NCBI GenBank assembly: GCA_003988855.1 | Contig: QYAI01000111.1 | Coordinates: 1-64,000 of the forward strand | Reading direction: 5' to 3' | Length of the DNA stretch: 64,000 nt | Source of the DNA: Arachnopeziza araneosa | Lineage: Eukaryota; Ascomycota; Leotiomycetes; Helotiales; Arachnopezizaceae | Shown: in pieces, positions 44,318 to 56,681 of the stretch | How positions within the stretch are numbered: position 1 is the stretch's first letter | Layout: the number at the start of each line of letters is the position of its first letter | Made by a program: the position numbers and the translations under genes | Notes under the pieces: model-generated | The model's database searches: none | What the model was told of the DNA's origin: nothing | The model's input: only the letters and a program-made list of their open reading frames with translations

Positions 44318-46901
44318 CTACTTATTAGGAGCTCCAACTTCTCTCCTTGGAATCCTAGGGCTTGCCCCAGGTGAACCCCCATAACCACTCCCAACAGCCG
44401 TGTGGCCACTCTCATCCGAGATTTGCGAGAACCTACTATCGCTCATTCCCCGATTGGATCTATTAACTCCTCCTATAGCACCCAGTTCATCAACACCCGT
44501 ACCATTTCCCGCGTGGTTTCCGGCCAATGGCGCGAAACTATCTTCTCTCTCGCCAATACGAGGCTCGTGCCAGCCAACAGGAACGGGTGAGCCAGAAGTC
44601 GGCATCTCCATTGGTGGGCTTCTGGGTGTGTTATATCTGGTGTTATGACTTGGTACTTCTTTTGCTTCCATGTAGGAGGGGAGTTCACTTGTAGGCGCCC
44701 CATCTCTTGCCTCCTCGTGCTTGCGGCTGAAGCAGCAGAAGAATACCAAGAACCCGAGGAGAGCCAGTGCTGCAACCCCGCCGATGGCGCCGCCAACTAT
44801 CGCTCCGGTATGGCTCGATCCAGATTTAGGAGACAAAGTTGGTGATTGGCTCTGGGTCGGACTTTGGGTTGGACCAGAAGTGGCGGATGAAGTTGATGTA
44901 CTGTTATTGGTTGTGTTGGCAAGTATATAAGTCGCAGGATCTGGTGTATAAGGTGGTCGAGTTAATGTTGGGTTGAAAATATATTGAAGATATACATTAT
45001 CCCATGCAAGAGGCGACGTTTTGACAGCACCGCCCGAAGGTGAGCCACCAATAGCTGACACGATTTTTGAAGGCACAAGGGCCGGTCGCAAGGATCCGGC
45101 ATAATCGAACTGGCCAGTGTAGTTCATAAGCGGAATGGAGAAAATCTTTGCAGGCATCGAATTTTGACAATTTTGTGCATCTTCGACGCCGTCTGGAAGG
45201 GTTCTCTCCATTCCAGCGATTATAAGGAGATTTTCACCGACAAGATGACATGTATGGCCTAAAGATATATCAATCAAATTATAACGACCATCGAAGTCAT
45301 ATTTTGGAAGTTGGGAGATGAGGACGATTGGTGTTACGTACGATAAAGAGCACCAGGTTGTTGATAAAGTTTGATCCACTGAAAGGTTGGAAGACTTAGA
45401 GCCCATCTATCTAAAATTAGCTTCAAGAAGAATATGAGAGTGATGAATTGACATCTGATTTGTGGTTGTGGGGCCAGTTCCAGAGAAAGTTGAAATACCC
45501 GCAACCATGAGGATATTCCAAGAGCTCCCGTCGGCAGCTGTTATCAGAGAAAGACATAGCGCACCACGGCCGGCCGGGATGCCGTCTCCGCCATCAAACG
45601 TTGTTTGACTAAACCAATAGCCTGACTCGATATCGTATATATCTATACTTGTCATATTTATCTGTAGCCAAGAAGCTCATATTAGTGGAGTCCTTGTATT
45701 TGGGCACGTTCTCTTACCATAATGTTCTCTCCTGACGCTCCGTCAACTGCGATGCCCCAAGGTATATGAGGATTTGATGTTGTTTGACCTCCAACTAAAA
45801 CCAGTATTCCCTGTGGGCCAACTGGTACGTAGATCATAGAACCATCCGTGCGCTGACGCAGAAAAGTTGGTGTAGACACATTAGTGAGGACAGGAGATTC
45901 GGGATCCGACGTATCAAGTCTCAGCATCCCTTCAAGATCTATTCACTTCATTAGAACCTCCTCTCTTCTTAAAGAAACATATACACACATTTATACGTAG
46001 AATAGAGACTATAATTTACGTAGTCGGGATCCGAAAATTGTTGGACGAACCCCTCAAATATAAAACTTTGGTTCAGAGCCGGAGCATCACAATGAGCGGC
46101 TGCGCCTGGCCGGTCAATCTTCTGTCCAGTATCAACATTCTGGAACTCTGTCTCGTTTTCCCATAGCTCCGTGTCTATGTCGAATTCCCATATCGCGGCT
46201 GGAGGAATTGATCCCGTTTGCACATATCCAGCAGTACTTGGAGGGCCGTTGCGTGAGTACCAGCCACCCAACTGGTATATTTTTCGAGTCTCGGCCGAAT
46301 ACCAGAGAGCAGAATCTTCCAGCGCTGGTGGAACTCCCGGTGGCTTGTGGATCGTGCGGTAAGGGAAGGTATCATTCTCCGTGAAGTTTTGCGACAAGTC
46401 GAGAACAAGAAGATTCACATCTAAAGAAAACCATCGTCAGTGAAGTCACCGGATGAGCGAAGGGAAGCCTGCTTACTTTGTCCTGAAACAAATCCATCAC
46501 TCCCTGGCGGGGTATTGTAGAATGTTGTGTTGCCTTCAGGGGTATACTGTAGTTTTTAGGACATGCTCAAAATTTCTAGGTTGGTTGGTATACCGTATCT
46601 CCAGAATCGATATAAATCCGCTGACTGCCATTAACATAAACACCTAGATCGAGTTTCAGTCACTTCTATACCAGTAAAGCATTCATAACAACTCACTAGC
46701 ATGCCGATAAAGTCTGCAAAAATGTTGTGTAAGATCGTAGATGCTACTATTTTGCGTGGGAGCCTGGCTTGGAGTCGATAATGGATTGGTGGAGCTGTTG
46801 GTAGATGTTTGTCTTCTGTAAATATATTCCGCATGTACATACGAGAAGTCAGCGAACAGAGGAAGCAAAAATGCGACAATGGTTGAAGACCTCATCTTCA
46901 T
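44318..46901 (-). CDS. Kelch-repeat surface membrane protein, 730 aa
   Basis: Eight exons: 46901-46697, 46643-46594, 46546-46477, 46420-45989, 45938-45718, 45661-45453, 45406-45342 and 45258-44318; all junctions are GT-AG and the total is in frame. A signal peptide (MKMRSSTIVAFLLPLFADFS) is followed by Kelch-type blades: VYVNGSQRIYIDSGDT, LWYSAETRKIYQLGGWYSRN, GPQGILVLVGGQTT, SIDIYDIESGYWFSQTTF, WNILMVAGISTFSG, IWALSLPTFQWIKLYQQPG, HTCHLVGENLLIIAGM. Then a Ser/Thr/Pro linker, a single membrane helix (GAIVGGAIGGVAALALLGFL) and a basic, Pro-rich cytosolic tail. The design is an extracellular beta-propeller on a membrane stalk, as in many fungal cell-surface proteins. In-frame ATG at 46937 would add 12 residues and spoil the signal peptide. 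Partner unknown. Confidence 0.9.
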
Positions 46902-49070
46902 CCTTGGAATCAAGAGATGCCGATGCAATTTCTGCATGGAAGTCTAGAAAAAGCGGGCACGGTGGAGATTGAGAACTTGAAGCACCTTCGGTGTGATTGG
47001 CGGTACCAGCGAACAGTCTGGGGAAAGTTTACCGGTTTTCCTTTTCTGATGGCGAAGAGAATCAAGACCCATACAGCAAGCGCACCTTATCTTTGAGTCA
47101 GTAGCGCAAAGTACAGAGTCAATTCTGCCTCATGCATGCAGCTGGGGGATCCAGATGCGTCTCGAACTCGTGAGCCTTATGCAGAGGAGGAACTTGAAAG
47201 ACTTCAACATATCCGTAAGATCAGCCGACTTTGTTGATCTTGCATCTTGACAATCGGACTTGAACGAGAGAAGTTGGGGAATCTCGGAATTTCCAATAGA
47301 GACCATCTTGGATTGGCTAAATCGTATGCCATCTTTCTACCAGAGCAAAGTGAGGTGTAGGATTTAAACCAACACGGTATCAACAGCAATTTGTCCCGCA
47401 TAATCATGATCCACCACATGAGCAAATTGAACGCCGCCTCTCCCCTCTTCCTGGGAACGTGAACCTCACCCTACAGTATAATCAGAAGAATCTAAACAGC
47501 TGCTTCTGAAACTTCATGCTAGCGCAGGAATGTGCATGCCGGTTGGTCGTTCCGCCGAAGCCTTGTATGCCGTGGCTCCCAACGAGATCATCCACGTTCG
47601 GTCTTTGAGAGGATTGTAATTCGCAGATTATGGCGTTGGTGCAGGATGTATGCATGAAGATTTTGGGGCATCGAACAAACCACAAGTAAGCCTCAAAAGT
47701 CGAGTTTAAGCGAGACCTATTGGGGAGAGTGAGAGACAACGCTAGTGTCAAGACAGCATCTTAACTGGCGCGCCGAACGGCAGCCGCAACGATTGTCATC
47801 ACACCGGTGTATACCAAATGGTGGTGATAAGCCAACTTGGATAAGGAAGATCATCTTTGAAGAATACTTCTCGGGTGGAGAGTAGAGGTTAGAGAACATG
47901 ATTGGCACACTTGAGCGGGTGAGCCTCATATTTGCTTCTAGACGGAACTCACGGCTACCGCAGAGAACGTGCAACTTTGTGCACTACCCTTGTTGATGCA
48001 GCAACTGATCATCCCCAGACTTCTCAAGGCTGTAGGAGCAGTAGCGAGCTCAAGTAACTTTGCACGATATAGAAAAGGCTGAGGATAGTGAAACAATTGC
48101 AAGTGGAGAGTGACTGGTACGCAGTTTCAAAAGATCTATTCCTTCCTGAATACATAATTAAAGTCATCGTGCTGAGGCTTTATCAATCACTCGGACCGCA
48201 TCCACTATAATAGGTTGTTGAAAGGCTAATTATCATCGGGCAGAAATGATCAGCCTTAGACTCCGCACGCAAGAGTAAGCCACAGGGTTTGTCCTCCAGA
48301 GGCGTCCGCCACCCTTGTTGATCTACTTGGCCTTCAGTTGGGAATTGAGTGAGATTTCAATTGAATCGCACCCGAAGAACGATAAGAATTAAGCAGACCA
48401 CTCGGAACAGCCGAGGAGCCGCTTCCTAAGGACACTAGTCCTGAGATAGTAATTAATCAACGTCAAGCGTTATCATGTGGCTTTTCATATGCTAAACAGC
48501 AGATGTATGGCGGAACTACTGAAATGCCCTGTTTGTTTGCCCCGCAGAAAGAAGCAAGAATATGTGAAAGTGCAAGAAATGCACAAGAGCTTTCTATAGT
48601 CACGTGGCAGTCCGGCTTTGCTGCGTGCCTACAGCGTACTAGTCTTTCGCGTTCAATTTTCATCACCACTTTCCTCTTGGACAACGATCGTCGAGTATGA
48701 TAGCCGTAAACTTTCAAATTATCTAAGCTGTTTGCGAAGTGTATAAGTCTGGTTAAAATCTGTGCGACTATACTCCAGATGACATCATAATTACCCCACA
48801 AGTCTCTTCCTATCTAACTGATCTCCACCACGTTTTAACTATTCTTTCTTCTCTTGACCAAGTCTGGTAACTTATATGTATGAGAATCATCTTATTTAAT
48901 AAAAAAATCGTGCCAAATAAACCAGATTTCGCACTTGACTGTTATGACTGATTGCAATGTCCAGCTTACAGGCCTACTTACATTGGTTGTACAAGATAAG
49001 TATTTATCAACACAATTTGCTCCAATTTAACGGTAATTTCAATATATATGTGTCTAAAATGAAATATAGT
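46902..49070. other. intergenic, 2.2 kb
   Basis: I read all frames and found no convincing gene, RNA or repeat; longest frames (47482-47751, 48463-48801) have random-looking content. The first 100-200 bp presumably hold the Kelch-gene promoter. Confidence 0.45.
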
Positions 49071-50601
49071 CTACTTTACATGAGGAATTTCTGTCGCCCA
49101 AGTTATGACATATGCATCCGGTGGTAGAAAAAAGAGAGTGTGGAAGATCTCGACGAGTAAGAACAACCTTGCTAGAATATAAGATGCAGTGATAAAAATA
49201 AGACCCACCCTGCCTACCAAGTCGATTTCGGAGCTCCTCGCGGATAAGCTAGGGTGACCCTTTACCCATTTAAAAGGGAACAGCAGAAGCCAGATGACTA
49301 TCATATACAACGTGCACCAGAGACTAGCTACCCTCCAGATAACTTGCTCGGATCTTGAAGGGAATTGAAAGTTCCACGCGGCCAGGTGTAAGCCGCCAAA
49401 GACTGTGCATCCAACAAATACGCCTATGAGATCCTTTTCGCCATCGCAATCGATGGTGGTGTTCGAGATACATCCGCCAAACTCTCTCCCTGCACCAAAA
49501 TCGTTCAGTATTGACATTCCTCCTCCAAAGTTTTTTGTTCCCTTCAAAATTTGGTAAACCGGCCATGGTATTCTCCTCTCATACGGAAGAATAGTATATG
49601 GCACCTTGACGCCCTTAGGTTTATTCCAGTTGAGACCATAGATCGTTATAGCACATACAGCATATGCGATGACAGCCACCTCCAATTGCGAGATCGCTAA
49701 CCGCCCCACTACCCTAGTGATAATCTGAATTATTGTCCATAAAATTTGAGCAGCGGCAATGGTTTTCGCAAAACCGTCAGATTTGCTCTTGTCGTTGATC
49801 TGATCTACTCCCAAGTTGGGTAACTTCTCTAAACGACCTTTTGCTCAAAGATCGATGATGTTCGACGCAACCAGGTGAAATGGGTTCGAGTAAGAAACCT
49901 CAGCAGATATTTTGTTGTCATCGTTAGAGGATTCTCTGCTGCTCGGGATACTGGATCTTGGGTCTTGGGAGGTCGTTTCTGCTTGAATCTCCTCTTGTTG
50001 TGCTGCCATCTCAACACCTGTTAATTTTGGAGTTTCGAGATCATGTTGTTGGACTCCAAGTTCACTGGCTGTGACTTGAGTACCAGAGTCATATGCTGTC
50101 TGGGTGCTCGCATCAACTTTCTCCTTCAAGTTGTTTCCTGCCATGTCCCAACTGATCACAAAACCGCCCATATTGGCAAATAATGAATGGGTCAATGTCC
50201 ATGGAACGCCATCTTCCTTCGCAAAATCTTGTAGTCGCTGTAGAGTGTCCTCTGCAGCAACTAAATCGGCCCAAGCTTTTCCCAACGACAACTTCTGGTG
50301 CTATGGCAGTCACTAACATCCATTTCGCCTTCCACCAAAAGCTTCTCAGCTCCCACATTGTATCGTCTAGCCAGCCGGTATTGCTGTCCTTGCGTTGTTC
50401 GGGTACGTTCAGGTGCTGTATCGTCCATGTGCATGCGAACAGTGTAAACAAACTGCTCCAGAGCAGATCTAAGGTTCCTTGGCTATTTGGTGGAAGCACA
50501 AAGTTCACAGTCGTTGTTGGAGTCGAGCATGTAGTTGAAAAAGTTGTATAGCCTTGCACAAGAGCTACAAACCCGAGGAGAAGTGGGACATTTCGCGACA
50601 T
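49071..50601 (-). pseudogene. broken gene for a fungal multi-helix membrane protein
   Basis: From ATG 50601 (signal peptide MSRNVPLLLGFVALVQGYTT) the frame reads TLDLLWSSLFTLFACTWTIQ, HLNVPEQRKDSNTGWLDD and KWMLVTAIAPEVVVGK, the signature of a widespread uncharacterised fungal membrane family. At about 50285, in GGGAAAAGC, the frame shifts by one base; the family sequence goes on in another frame (KAWADLVAAEDTLQRLQDFA, GVPWTLTHSLFANMGGFVIS). Near 49841 that frame meets TGA between NIIDL and AKGRLEKLPNLGV, where a tryptophan (TGG) is likely. It then continues open through INDKSKSDGFAKTIAAAQIL, YGLNWNKPKGVKVPYTI and several helices to 49071. Only two small lesions break an otherwise full-length gene, so it is either a young pseudogene or carries assembly errors. 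A gene caller may report two shorter genes here. Confidence 0.8.
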
Positions 50602-51141
50602 TTCGATGAGGACCACAGCGTACCTAACACACCTAGGTATACAGAAACCCATTGCAGCTAAGAATGAAAGTTATTAATAAATATTGAAGATAATGGTTAT
50701 CAAGTCATGATATGAGGTAAACAGAAGTTTCCAAACTGAGAGCCTGATCCTCGAACCTGGATCGCGGAGCCTATAAGGCGCTTGCAATTGGTGTACTCGG
50801 TGAGCTCCACGGAAATGAGCAAATTAGGTGACTAAGCGGTCCAAGCGAGCTTGTGCTAGATTTACGGAATTCCGCACGCTAGATCCTCCGCTCATTGGCT
50901 TACCGCCGCACCGGAGGAACCGTAACAAAAGTGAATAGTATTTAACATCTCAGGATCTGATGCGAGTTTGCAAACTCGACAGACGGTTCAGGCAACCTAT
51001 GCCTTCCAGATATTCTTCCTCAATGCCTATACAGTGTGATCTAATTTGAATCCCTCTCTTACTTTCCAGTGGAATTATTCATTTACTAGCCCGTTTGCCC
51101 ACAAAGACATTGCTTCTCCCGCCAAACAAAAATAAAACAAC
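50602..51141. other. divergent promoter region
   Basis: Between the broken membrane-protein gene (-) and the glutathione S-transferase (+). The open frame of the former extends 17 codons upstream to an ATG at 50652. No other feature supported. Confidence 0.45.
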
Positions 51142-51783
51142 ATGTCACGAATCAAATTTTACTATGCGCCAGGAGCATGCTCCCTCGCACCACATTTCCT
51201 CCTACGAGAAATGGGAATCGAATTCGAGGCCATTCCAAACACCGTCACTTTGCACACAGTCGTTTTCACCGAAGGATTCTCTCTTATCAACCCAAAATTG
51301 CGTGTACCTGTCATCAATATTGACGGAAATACAATCACAGAGTCTCCTGCGGTCATGACAGCAATCTCAGACCTTGCTCCCGAAAAGTACCTGATGGGAC
51401 GAACGCCCTTGGAGAAGATCAGGGTGTATGAATGGATGAACTGGCTATCAGGGACGTTACATGGGCACGCGTTTGGCGGTGTTACTCGACCTGAACGACT
51501 GTCAGATGATCCCGCTGCTTACGAGGGGATCAGGGTTAAGGCAGTGAAGAATATAAAGGACTGCTTTGATATAATCGAGAGAAAGTTGAACGGTGTTCAT
51601 GCAGTTGGAGGGATTCTCACAGCAGTGGATCCGTATTTGTTTGTTTTTTACCGCTGGGCAAATGATATGGGACTCAACATGCAAGAAAGCTGCCCAAAAT
51701 ACACGGCGCTAGTGAAGAATCTTGTACAGTATCCTGCTATCAAGGCAACTCTCGAGGTTGAAGGTATTCATTCTACTCTGTGA
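51142..51783 (+). CDS. glutathione S-transferase, 213 aa
   Basis: Single-exon cytosolic GST that conjugates glutathione to electrophiles. The N-terminal thioredoxin fold begins MSRIKFYYAPGACSLAPHFL, the motif YxPGACSLxPH of bacterial-type (beta class) GSTs with the glutathione-contacting cysteine. VPVINIDGNTITESPAVMTA is the cis-proline and ESxA glutathione site. The C-terminal helical domain has WMNWLSGTLHGHAFGGV and a shortened end (ILTAVDPYLFVFYRWAND, N-capping S/T-xx-D). Length fits. The beta-class-like start in a fungus hints at old transfer from bacteria or a broad family; there are no introns, which agrees with either. Context before ATG is AACA. No neighbour suggests its substrate. 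Confidence 0.95.
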   Translation: MSRIKFYYAPGACSLAPHFLLREMGIEFEAIPNTVTLHTVVFTEGFSLINPKLRVPVINIDGNTITESPAVMTAISDLAPEKYLMGRTPLEKIRVYEWMNWLSGTLHGHAFGGVTRPERLSDDPAAYEGIRVKAVKNIKDCFDIIERKLNGVHAVGGILTAVDPYLFVFYRWANDMGLNMQESCPKYTALVKNLVQYPAIKATLEVEGIHSTL

Positions 51784-52665
51784 AGTACAGGCCTGGAGAA
51801 GGCATCCAGTGGCAATTATGAAGGAGAAGAAACAATATATTAGAGATAAAACATTCATCTTACAAATGGGACTTGTTGCTATACGCTTTTCTCATCGAAA
51901 AAGATTTCGGCGATCGCAAAAGTTTACCGTCATCTCTCACAGTTCGTCTCTAATACGCTCGCTGCCTATTTTTGTATTTGTTATCAACTCTTCATGCGAC
52001 TGCCGATTTTCTACTGTTGCCAATATTTCCTCCGTCTTCCTCTCATTTCCATCTTAACTTACATATTTACTCACTATTTTGAGATTCAATAGATATCAAG
52101 CATACCCCTACTTCGACTTCAGTATTACATCTCATTCAGATGCATTTTGCTGCTATCTCCCTCAATCATCTCTCTATCTTGATGAGATTTCAAGAAGACA
52201 ACAGATTACCGAATTTATAATCTATCCTAGGGCTGTGATCCCGTTCCAGATTGGGGAAAGTGAATGCGGCTGCTTGAGTCATCAAAAACCGGCAGATTCA
52301 CTAGGCCGCTTCACATTTTCTCTTGACTATATATATTCTCTGCTGTTACAGAGTTTCTTCCCTAACGAAAGTGGAAGAATAAAAAATGGGCTGAGTAGTT
52401 GGCATGACTGTGAAGGAGAACAGAGACTTTGCTTCGAACGCGGAAATTTGCACATTGGCGGAAATTTTGATCAGCAACAGGGAACTCAGCTATTGAATTC
52501 AAAAGCACAATACTGTTTGCAGATTGAAATAGAGATGCTGTGTAATTCTTCCAATATCAGGCCAATTTGACATGAACAAATCAAATCGCCGCTGTCGATG
52601 CATGCTACTACTGTCGTATAAATCTTGGGCTTTGCGTGCAAACAGACCCAACTTGGAGAGAAACA
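51784..52665. other. intergenic between convergent genes
   Basis: A 163-codon plus-strand frame (52079-52570) opens with TTG and has no recognisable content; I do not call it. No other feature. Confidence 0.4.
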
Positions 52666-55182
52666 TCAGTGCTCACAAAAGCCGTAAGTGCGTTCATGCC
52701 ATTCATCAATAGCCGCAGCAGAAAATCCAGTCCGAACATCTATGATCCTCTCCCTGTGCATCCTAGCTTCTGCCTTACTCATAACCAAGGCATTACCATC
52801 GGCATTTAAGTAGTTGCGCACGATTTCTTTAACTTCTGGGGGTAATTTCCCCCTCCCGCCGCCGTTTGAACTAATAGATAGTCCACCCTCTCGAAGTAAT
52901 TGAACTAAGTTGATCGGTAATTTAGACATGGCAGCGGATTTGGTTTCTTCAGACTGAGAAAATACTGAATCAACCCACCAGTCTAGCTGCTGAGGCGGTA
53001 CATTGGCGGTCGAGATGATTCGAACATGTGGATCGACTAGCCAGAGAGCAATGAAGCGGCGGTGACCTGGTTTCGTTGGATCTGTGAGGTGAAAGGGGGA
53101 GACACGGTGCTGACTGGTGTCATGTTAGAGTATTCTATCGTCAGTAATTGGTCAAGACTTACAAAACATTCGGGAATGCAAGTAATCGACCCGCACTGGT
53201 TTCAACGCTGCCGTAGTTCTGAAGACAAGGCCCACTTCTACCACCAAGCCGTGTGCCATAAACTTGCTCCATCCAATGATACATATCGTGGCCGACGGGA
53301 TATTCTTCATGCAGATACGCAGATGTTTGCATCCGGAATGATAAGTTAGAAGAAGTGATGTTTTCACTGTCAAGGTAGTAGAGTGCGGTGGCACAAATTC
53401 GTTCGTTCATTTGACCCTCGACCTTTAGTTTAAACATTAGATTTACTCTGTTAAAAAGTGGAAAATGGTTACAAAGCAAGGCAGAAGTAAAAATAAAAGA
53501 AGGAGTAAATTATCACTCACATGCCAACCCCCAGCTGGAAATTTCGGCTTTTGGGGTGTCAGTTCAATACTGGCAATCTTGACAATTATTTGTAGGCCGG
53601 ATTGCCTAAACTTTATTGCAAGCCGATCGCTTTCTTCTGGGACATAGAAGTCGTCAGCATCCTCGAAGGATGGTGGCTCTGGCAGAACCGGCTTGCGGAT
53701 AGATTGCCATATGAATTCATTATCTTCATCGGAGTTCTTATCCTTTTCACTTTCCTCATCATAATCCACGCTCTTGTCATTCAGATTTTCCTCAACATTG
53801 TCTATTCCTTCAGGGTAAGGTGGATCCCAGTTTTCGGGATTATCGTCACTGTTAAAGAGCAGTCAACCAGCTTTCTCACACGCCATAAACTTGCATGCAG
53901 GCTTGAGAAATACTTACTCTGGAGCTTCCGGCGGGTAGAACCTGGATTCCGTACGCCCTGGACCTTTCTTTGACATGGAAGTAGTGAATGAGCGAGAAAG
54001 ACATTGGTCCCAAGCAGGAAGCGCTGTCTCAATCAGTTTTTCGATCGTATGGTATATTTCGGCGTGTTGGTTAGGATGTAAATTATTGATGTAGCTTGTG
54101 AACTTGACGCTACCATCTTGGAACGTAAGATTTGAAGGAAGCCACTGATATGTATCTGACCAGAAATTGGGCGGAACGGTGCTGCCACCAATGTTACAGT
54201 TGATACTTTCTTCAGCACTTGGCTTGTTATCGTTTGGAATGACTTCGCCTTTCCCGGACCACTTGTCAATAGCATCATTAATTCCAACAACTTCGTTGTT
54301 AAAAATTCTGCTTCGACCGTAAACAAGTGGATACATGGAAGGATGAACAAGATCCTGAACCATCTCGCTAGAGTTGGGATGCCAGTCCGGAGAGGCTTCT
54401 TGGTCCGCCTTGAGTCTATCAAACGCTTTGCGCAGCTCATCTCGAAGTTTTGAAGTAACAAGCGTATCTGACTTGACAACTGTTGCACAAGCATCAAGAG
54501 TGGGAATCAATCCTGATTTTTCGTAATATCGAGCTTTATTTCGAAGTTCTTTCAAACACTGTTCTTGATTAGCAAGCCTCCCAAGTCAAGTCTCCAGCCG
54601 AAAGTGCTCACATAATCAAATGCTTCATCCGAAATGATGTTTTGCAACGGTTTGATCCTCGTTGGACCCAGGTCAAAATCGATTATCTCAGTTTCACGGC
54701 TTCTTGATTTTGCACCTGTGGCCTGTTTCCAAAGTGACTCGTCCGGGTACTCGAGCGCTTCTTTGCGCCATTTGGCGATAATTTCATCATCAAAGACCTT
54801 TTTGTGCCAGTTATCTTTGTCCATTAACTTATCCATGATGATCATCATAGCTACCTCGCGCACTAGGAGCAAATCAGAGTCGCTGCCCCAGCAATTGCCA
54901 TGCATGCCCATAGTGTATAAGCAATGGTCGTGCTGTGGAAAGTGCCTCAAAGGCAGACCAAGCCCCGGGTACTTTGCCATAGCTCCCAATTGTCTGATTA
55001 TAGGATGTTCGGTCTGAAGATAAGTTCTGAGACTCTCGTTTTGAGCTGACTGATCGTACGGAAGGCCGAAGTTAGTGATGGGTCTCAGACAAGTATTTAT
55101 GGTCTAGATGTACGGTAATTAACAGAACTGAATTACTTCTTAGACACAGGCAACTGCGTGCTGCCTGCCAAATCGCGGTCAT
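52666..55182 (-). CDS. DUF4246 family protein, about 718 aa
   Basis: Large fungal family of unknown function. Exons: 55182-55137 (tentative), 55045-54612, 54558-53918, 53848-53521, 53422-53163, 53113-52666. The four inner introns are clean GT-AG and in phase. Signature segments in order: AKYPGLGLPLRHFPQHDH, FDYCLKELRNKARYY, VHPSMYPLVYGRSR, SVKFTSYINNLHPNQHAEIY, GLQIIVKIASIELTPQKPKF, GGWHVEGQMNERICATALYY, DSENITSSNLSFR, GSVETSAGRLLAFPNVFQHR and GHRRFIALWLVDPHVRIIST. The His-rich GGWHVEGQ...FPNVFQHR pattern is compatible with a 2-oxoglutarate/Fe(II)-oxygenase-like fold, which I infer rather than know. The 5' end is uncertain: no ATG lies in frame before 54980, and my first exon relies on a 91-nt intron with a CACTAAC branch site. 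Confidence 0.88.
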
Positions 55183-56204
55183 TTTCAGTTCATTTTATTG
55201 ACTTGGTGTGAAATCTGCAAGGAGGTAGTCATTTAGGCTAACCATATTTGCCGTGGATTGAGGCAGCAGAAGTCCGAGCGTGTAGCTCACGTGGTTTAGT
55301 TCCAGAAACGACCCTCTCTTGGCATCCCCCTGGCCCATTCGTTAGGGAACGGGTTCGAGACACCAAGTATTTTGACTCACGTTATCTAGATGCAATGGCG
55401 GTTATCATTTTACCAAGATATAGACGACTTTAGATTTAATCTCATCACGTGCATGAAACGGAGCCGGAGATCCGATTAGCTTCGACAGCTCCTCTTTATA
55501 ACAGGTAGGTAGATATTCTTCACCTGTGTCATTTTTGCTTATATCTATCTATCTATCTTACTATTTTAATTTTTGTCTAAAACTCAGAAATTGTTAGTTG
55601 TGTTGAGCATGACAAAGCTGCTGAGAAATTGAGGGTGGAAATAAAAATGCTGCAAGCTAGATTCACAAGTGAGAGATGTCGCCTGAAAAATAAAAGTAAA
55701 GCTGAATGCCAAGAGGAGCATGAGAAACCGTCATTCATGAATGAGAGGTTTTCAACTTTGTGTCTCCTGTAGCCTCGCGCCAAGCACAGCATCTCCTCCA
55801 CTATTTCGCTTGCACAAGACGCAGCATATGCAAAGGTTCGGCTCTGAAGCCTTGGCCTACATACCTACCTTCAATTGCGTTTGGAACATGGCTTATCAGC
55901 AGCCCTCGTCGTTAATCGTACGAAATCCTCTGTCGCAATCAGGCGATAGGTATGAAAATCTACCTACCCGTTTGTTTTGGGCTGCCTGGGAATAATTTGT
56001 CTAGTTTTTCTAACCCCGCCACCACATCAAACATAAGGCACATCGTTAGTCTTGAAAACCAAAATAATAAGACCTTATTTATACACCAATTCTCGCACTT
56101 CACAAGCATATTCTCAATCTCGCATACATATTCTCAATCCCAAGCCATATCCTCTCAACCTTACATACTAAATTTCAACCTCAAATCTTATCAGCAACCG
56201 CATC
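55183..56204. other. intergenic with short ATCT repeat
   Basis: A short TATC/ATCT tetranucleotide run is at about 55541-55558, and one CACGTG box at about 55447. A Thr/Ser-type 5' leader with TCTCAA and CATACTAAA precedes the ATG at 56205. I see no gene. Confidence 0.45.
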
Positions 56205-56681
56205 ATGCCTCAACTTCTCTCCGGCCATGATTACAGCGTATGGAAAATAGCTACCTTCGGAAATCCCTACGAAATTTGGACTAATGGCCCCCGCGTTGAA
56301 GCTATGACTTCTCTCACGGGTGATGACCGTTCCTTTGCGGTCCGTATGCTCATGTTCGGGGTCAATCACGGTGACGGCTACGCTGCTACCGGCCTTGCAG
56401 CCATGGGCGAAACTTCCGCTCTCCCTGCACTGAAAACTGCACTCAGCACCTCGACCGGTGAAAATCGGGACTTTATCGCTCAAGCAATCGATGATCTTTC
56501 TCTTGTTCACGCCAGTTCGGGAGCATCCGACCTCCCGGCACCACAAACGTCATTTAGTCTAACCAACAAAGAGGATCATGACCGTATGGACCAAGCATTC
56601 GAAAAGCTCCGTGGCAAAGCTGGTTCAGGAACATCTGCTCCTGCTGAGTCAGCTTGGCCAGGCCAGAACCCCGATTACTAG
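56205..56681 (+). CDS. small HEAT-like hypothetical protein, 158 aa
   Basis: Single exon; ATCATG start context. Residues ~35-85 (VRMLMFGVNHGDGYAATGLA, AMGETSALPALKTALSTSTG) look like the short alpha-hairpin repeats of HEAT/PBS-lyase type, where AxxALxxxGxxxAxxxLxxAL is repeated. The second half (SFSLTNKEDHDRMDQAFEKL, RGKAGSGTSAPAESAWP) is polar. No signal peptide. I do not know the function; intact ORF and good composition make the gene likely. Confidence 0.6.
   Translation: MPQLLSGHDYSVWKIATFGNPYEIWTNGPRVEAMTSLTGDDRSFAVRMLMFGVNHGDGYAATGLAAMGETSALPALKTALSTSTGENRDFIAQAIDDLSLVHASSGASDLPAPQTSFSLTNKEDHDRMDQAFEKLRGKAGSGTSAPAESAWPGQNPDY

Noticed and set aside
39860..46901. Possible secondary-metabolite cluster around the FAD oxidoreductase
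   Set aside because: No polyketide synthase, peptide synthetase, terpene or prenyl enzyme is nearby; the neighbours are a membrane-anchored protein and a Kelch protein.
47204..48801. Several 70-110-codon minus-strand frames in the 2.2-kb gap
   Set aside because: They overlap in different frames, lack splice signals, and show no recognisable family sequence.
15273..50601. Repeat-induced point mutation (RIP) as cause of the broken genes
   Set aside because: Two probable TGG-to-TGA changes fit RIP, but most lesions are single-base indels and there is no AT-rich, transition-saturated tract, so RIP is not supported.
52079..52570. 163-codon plus-strand open frame
   Set aside because: It opens with TTG, has no motif, and lies in the 3' region between two convergent genes.
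55330..55365. GGTTCGAGAC, resembling a tRNA T-loop
   Set aside because: The flanking bases do not form a T-stem, and no acceptor or anticodon arm can be drawn.
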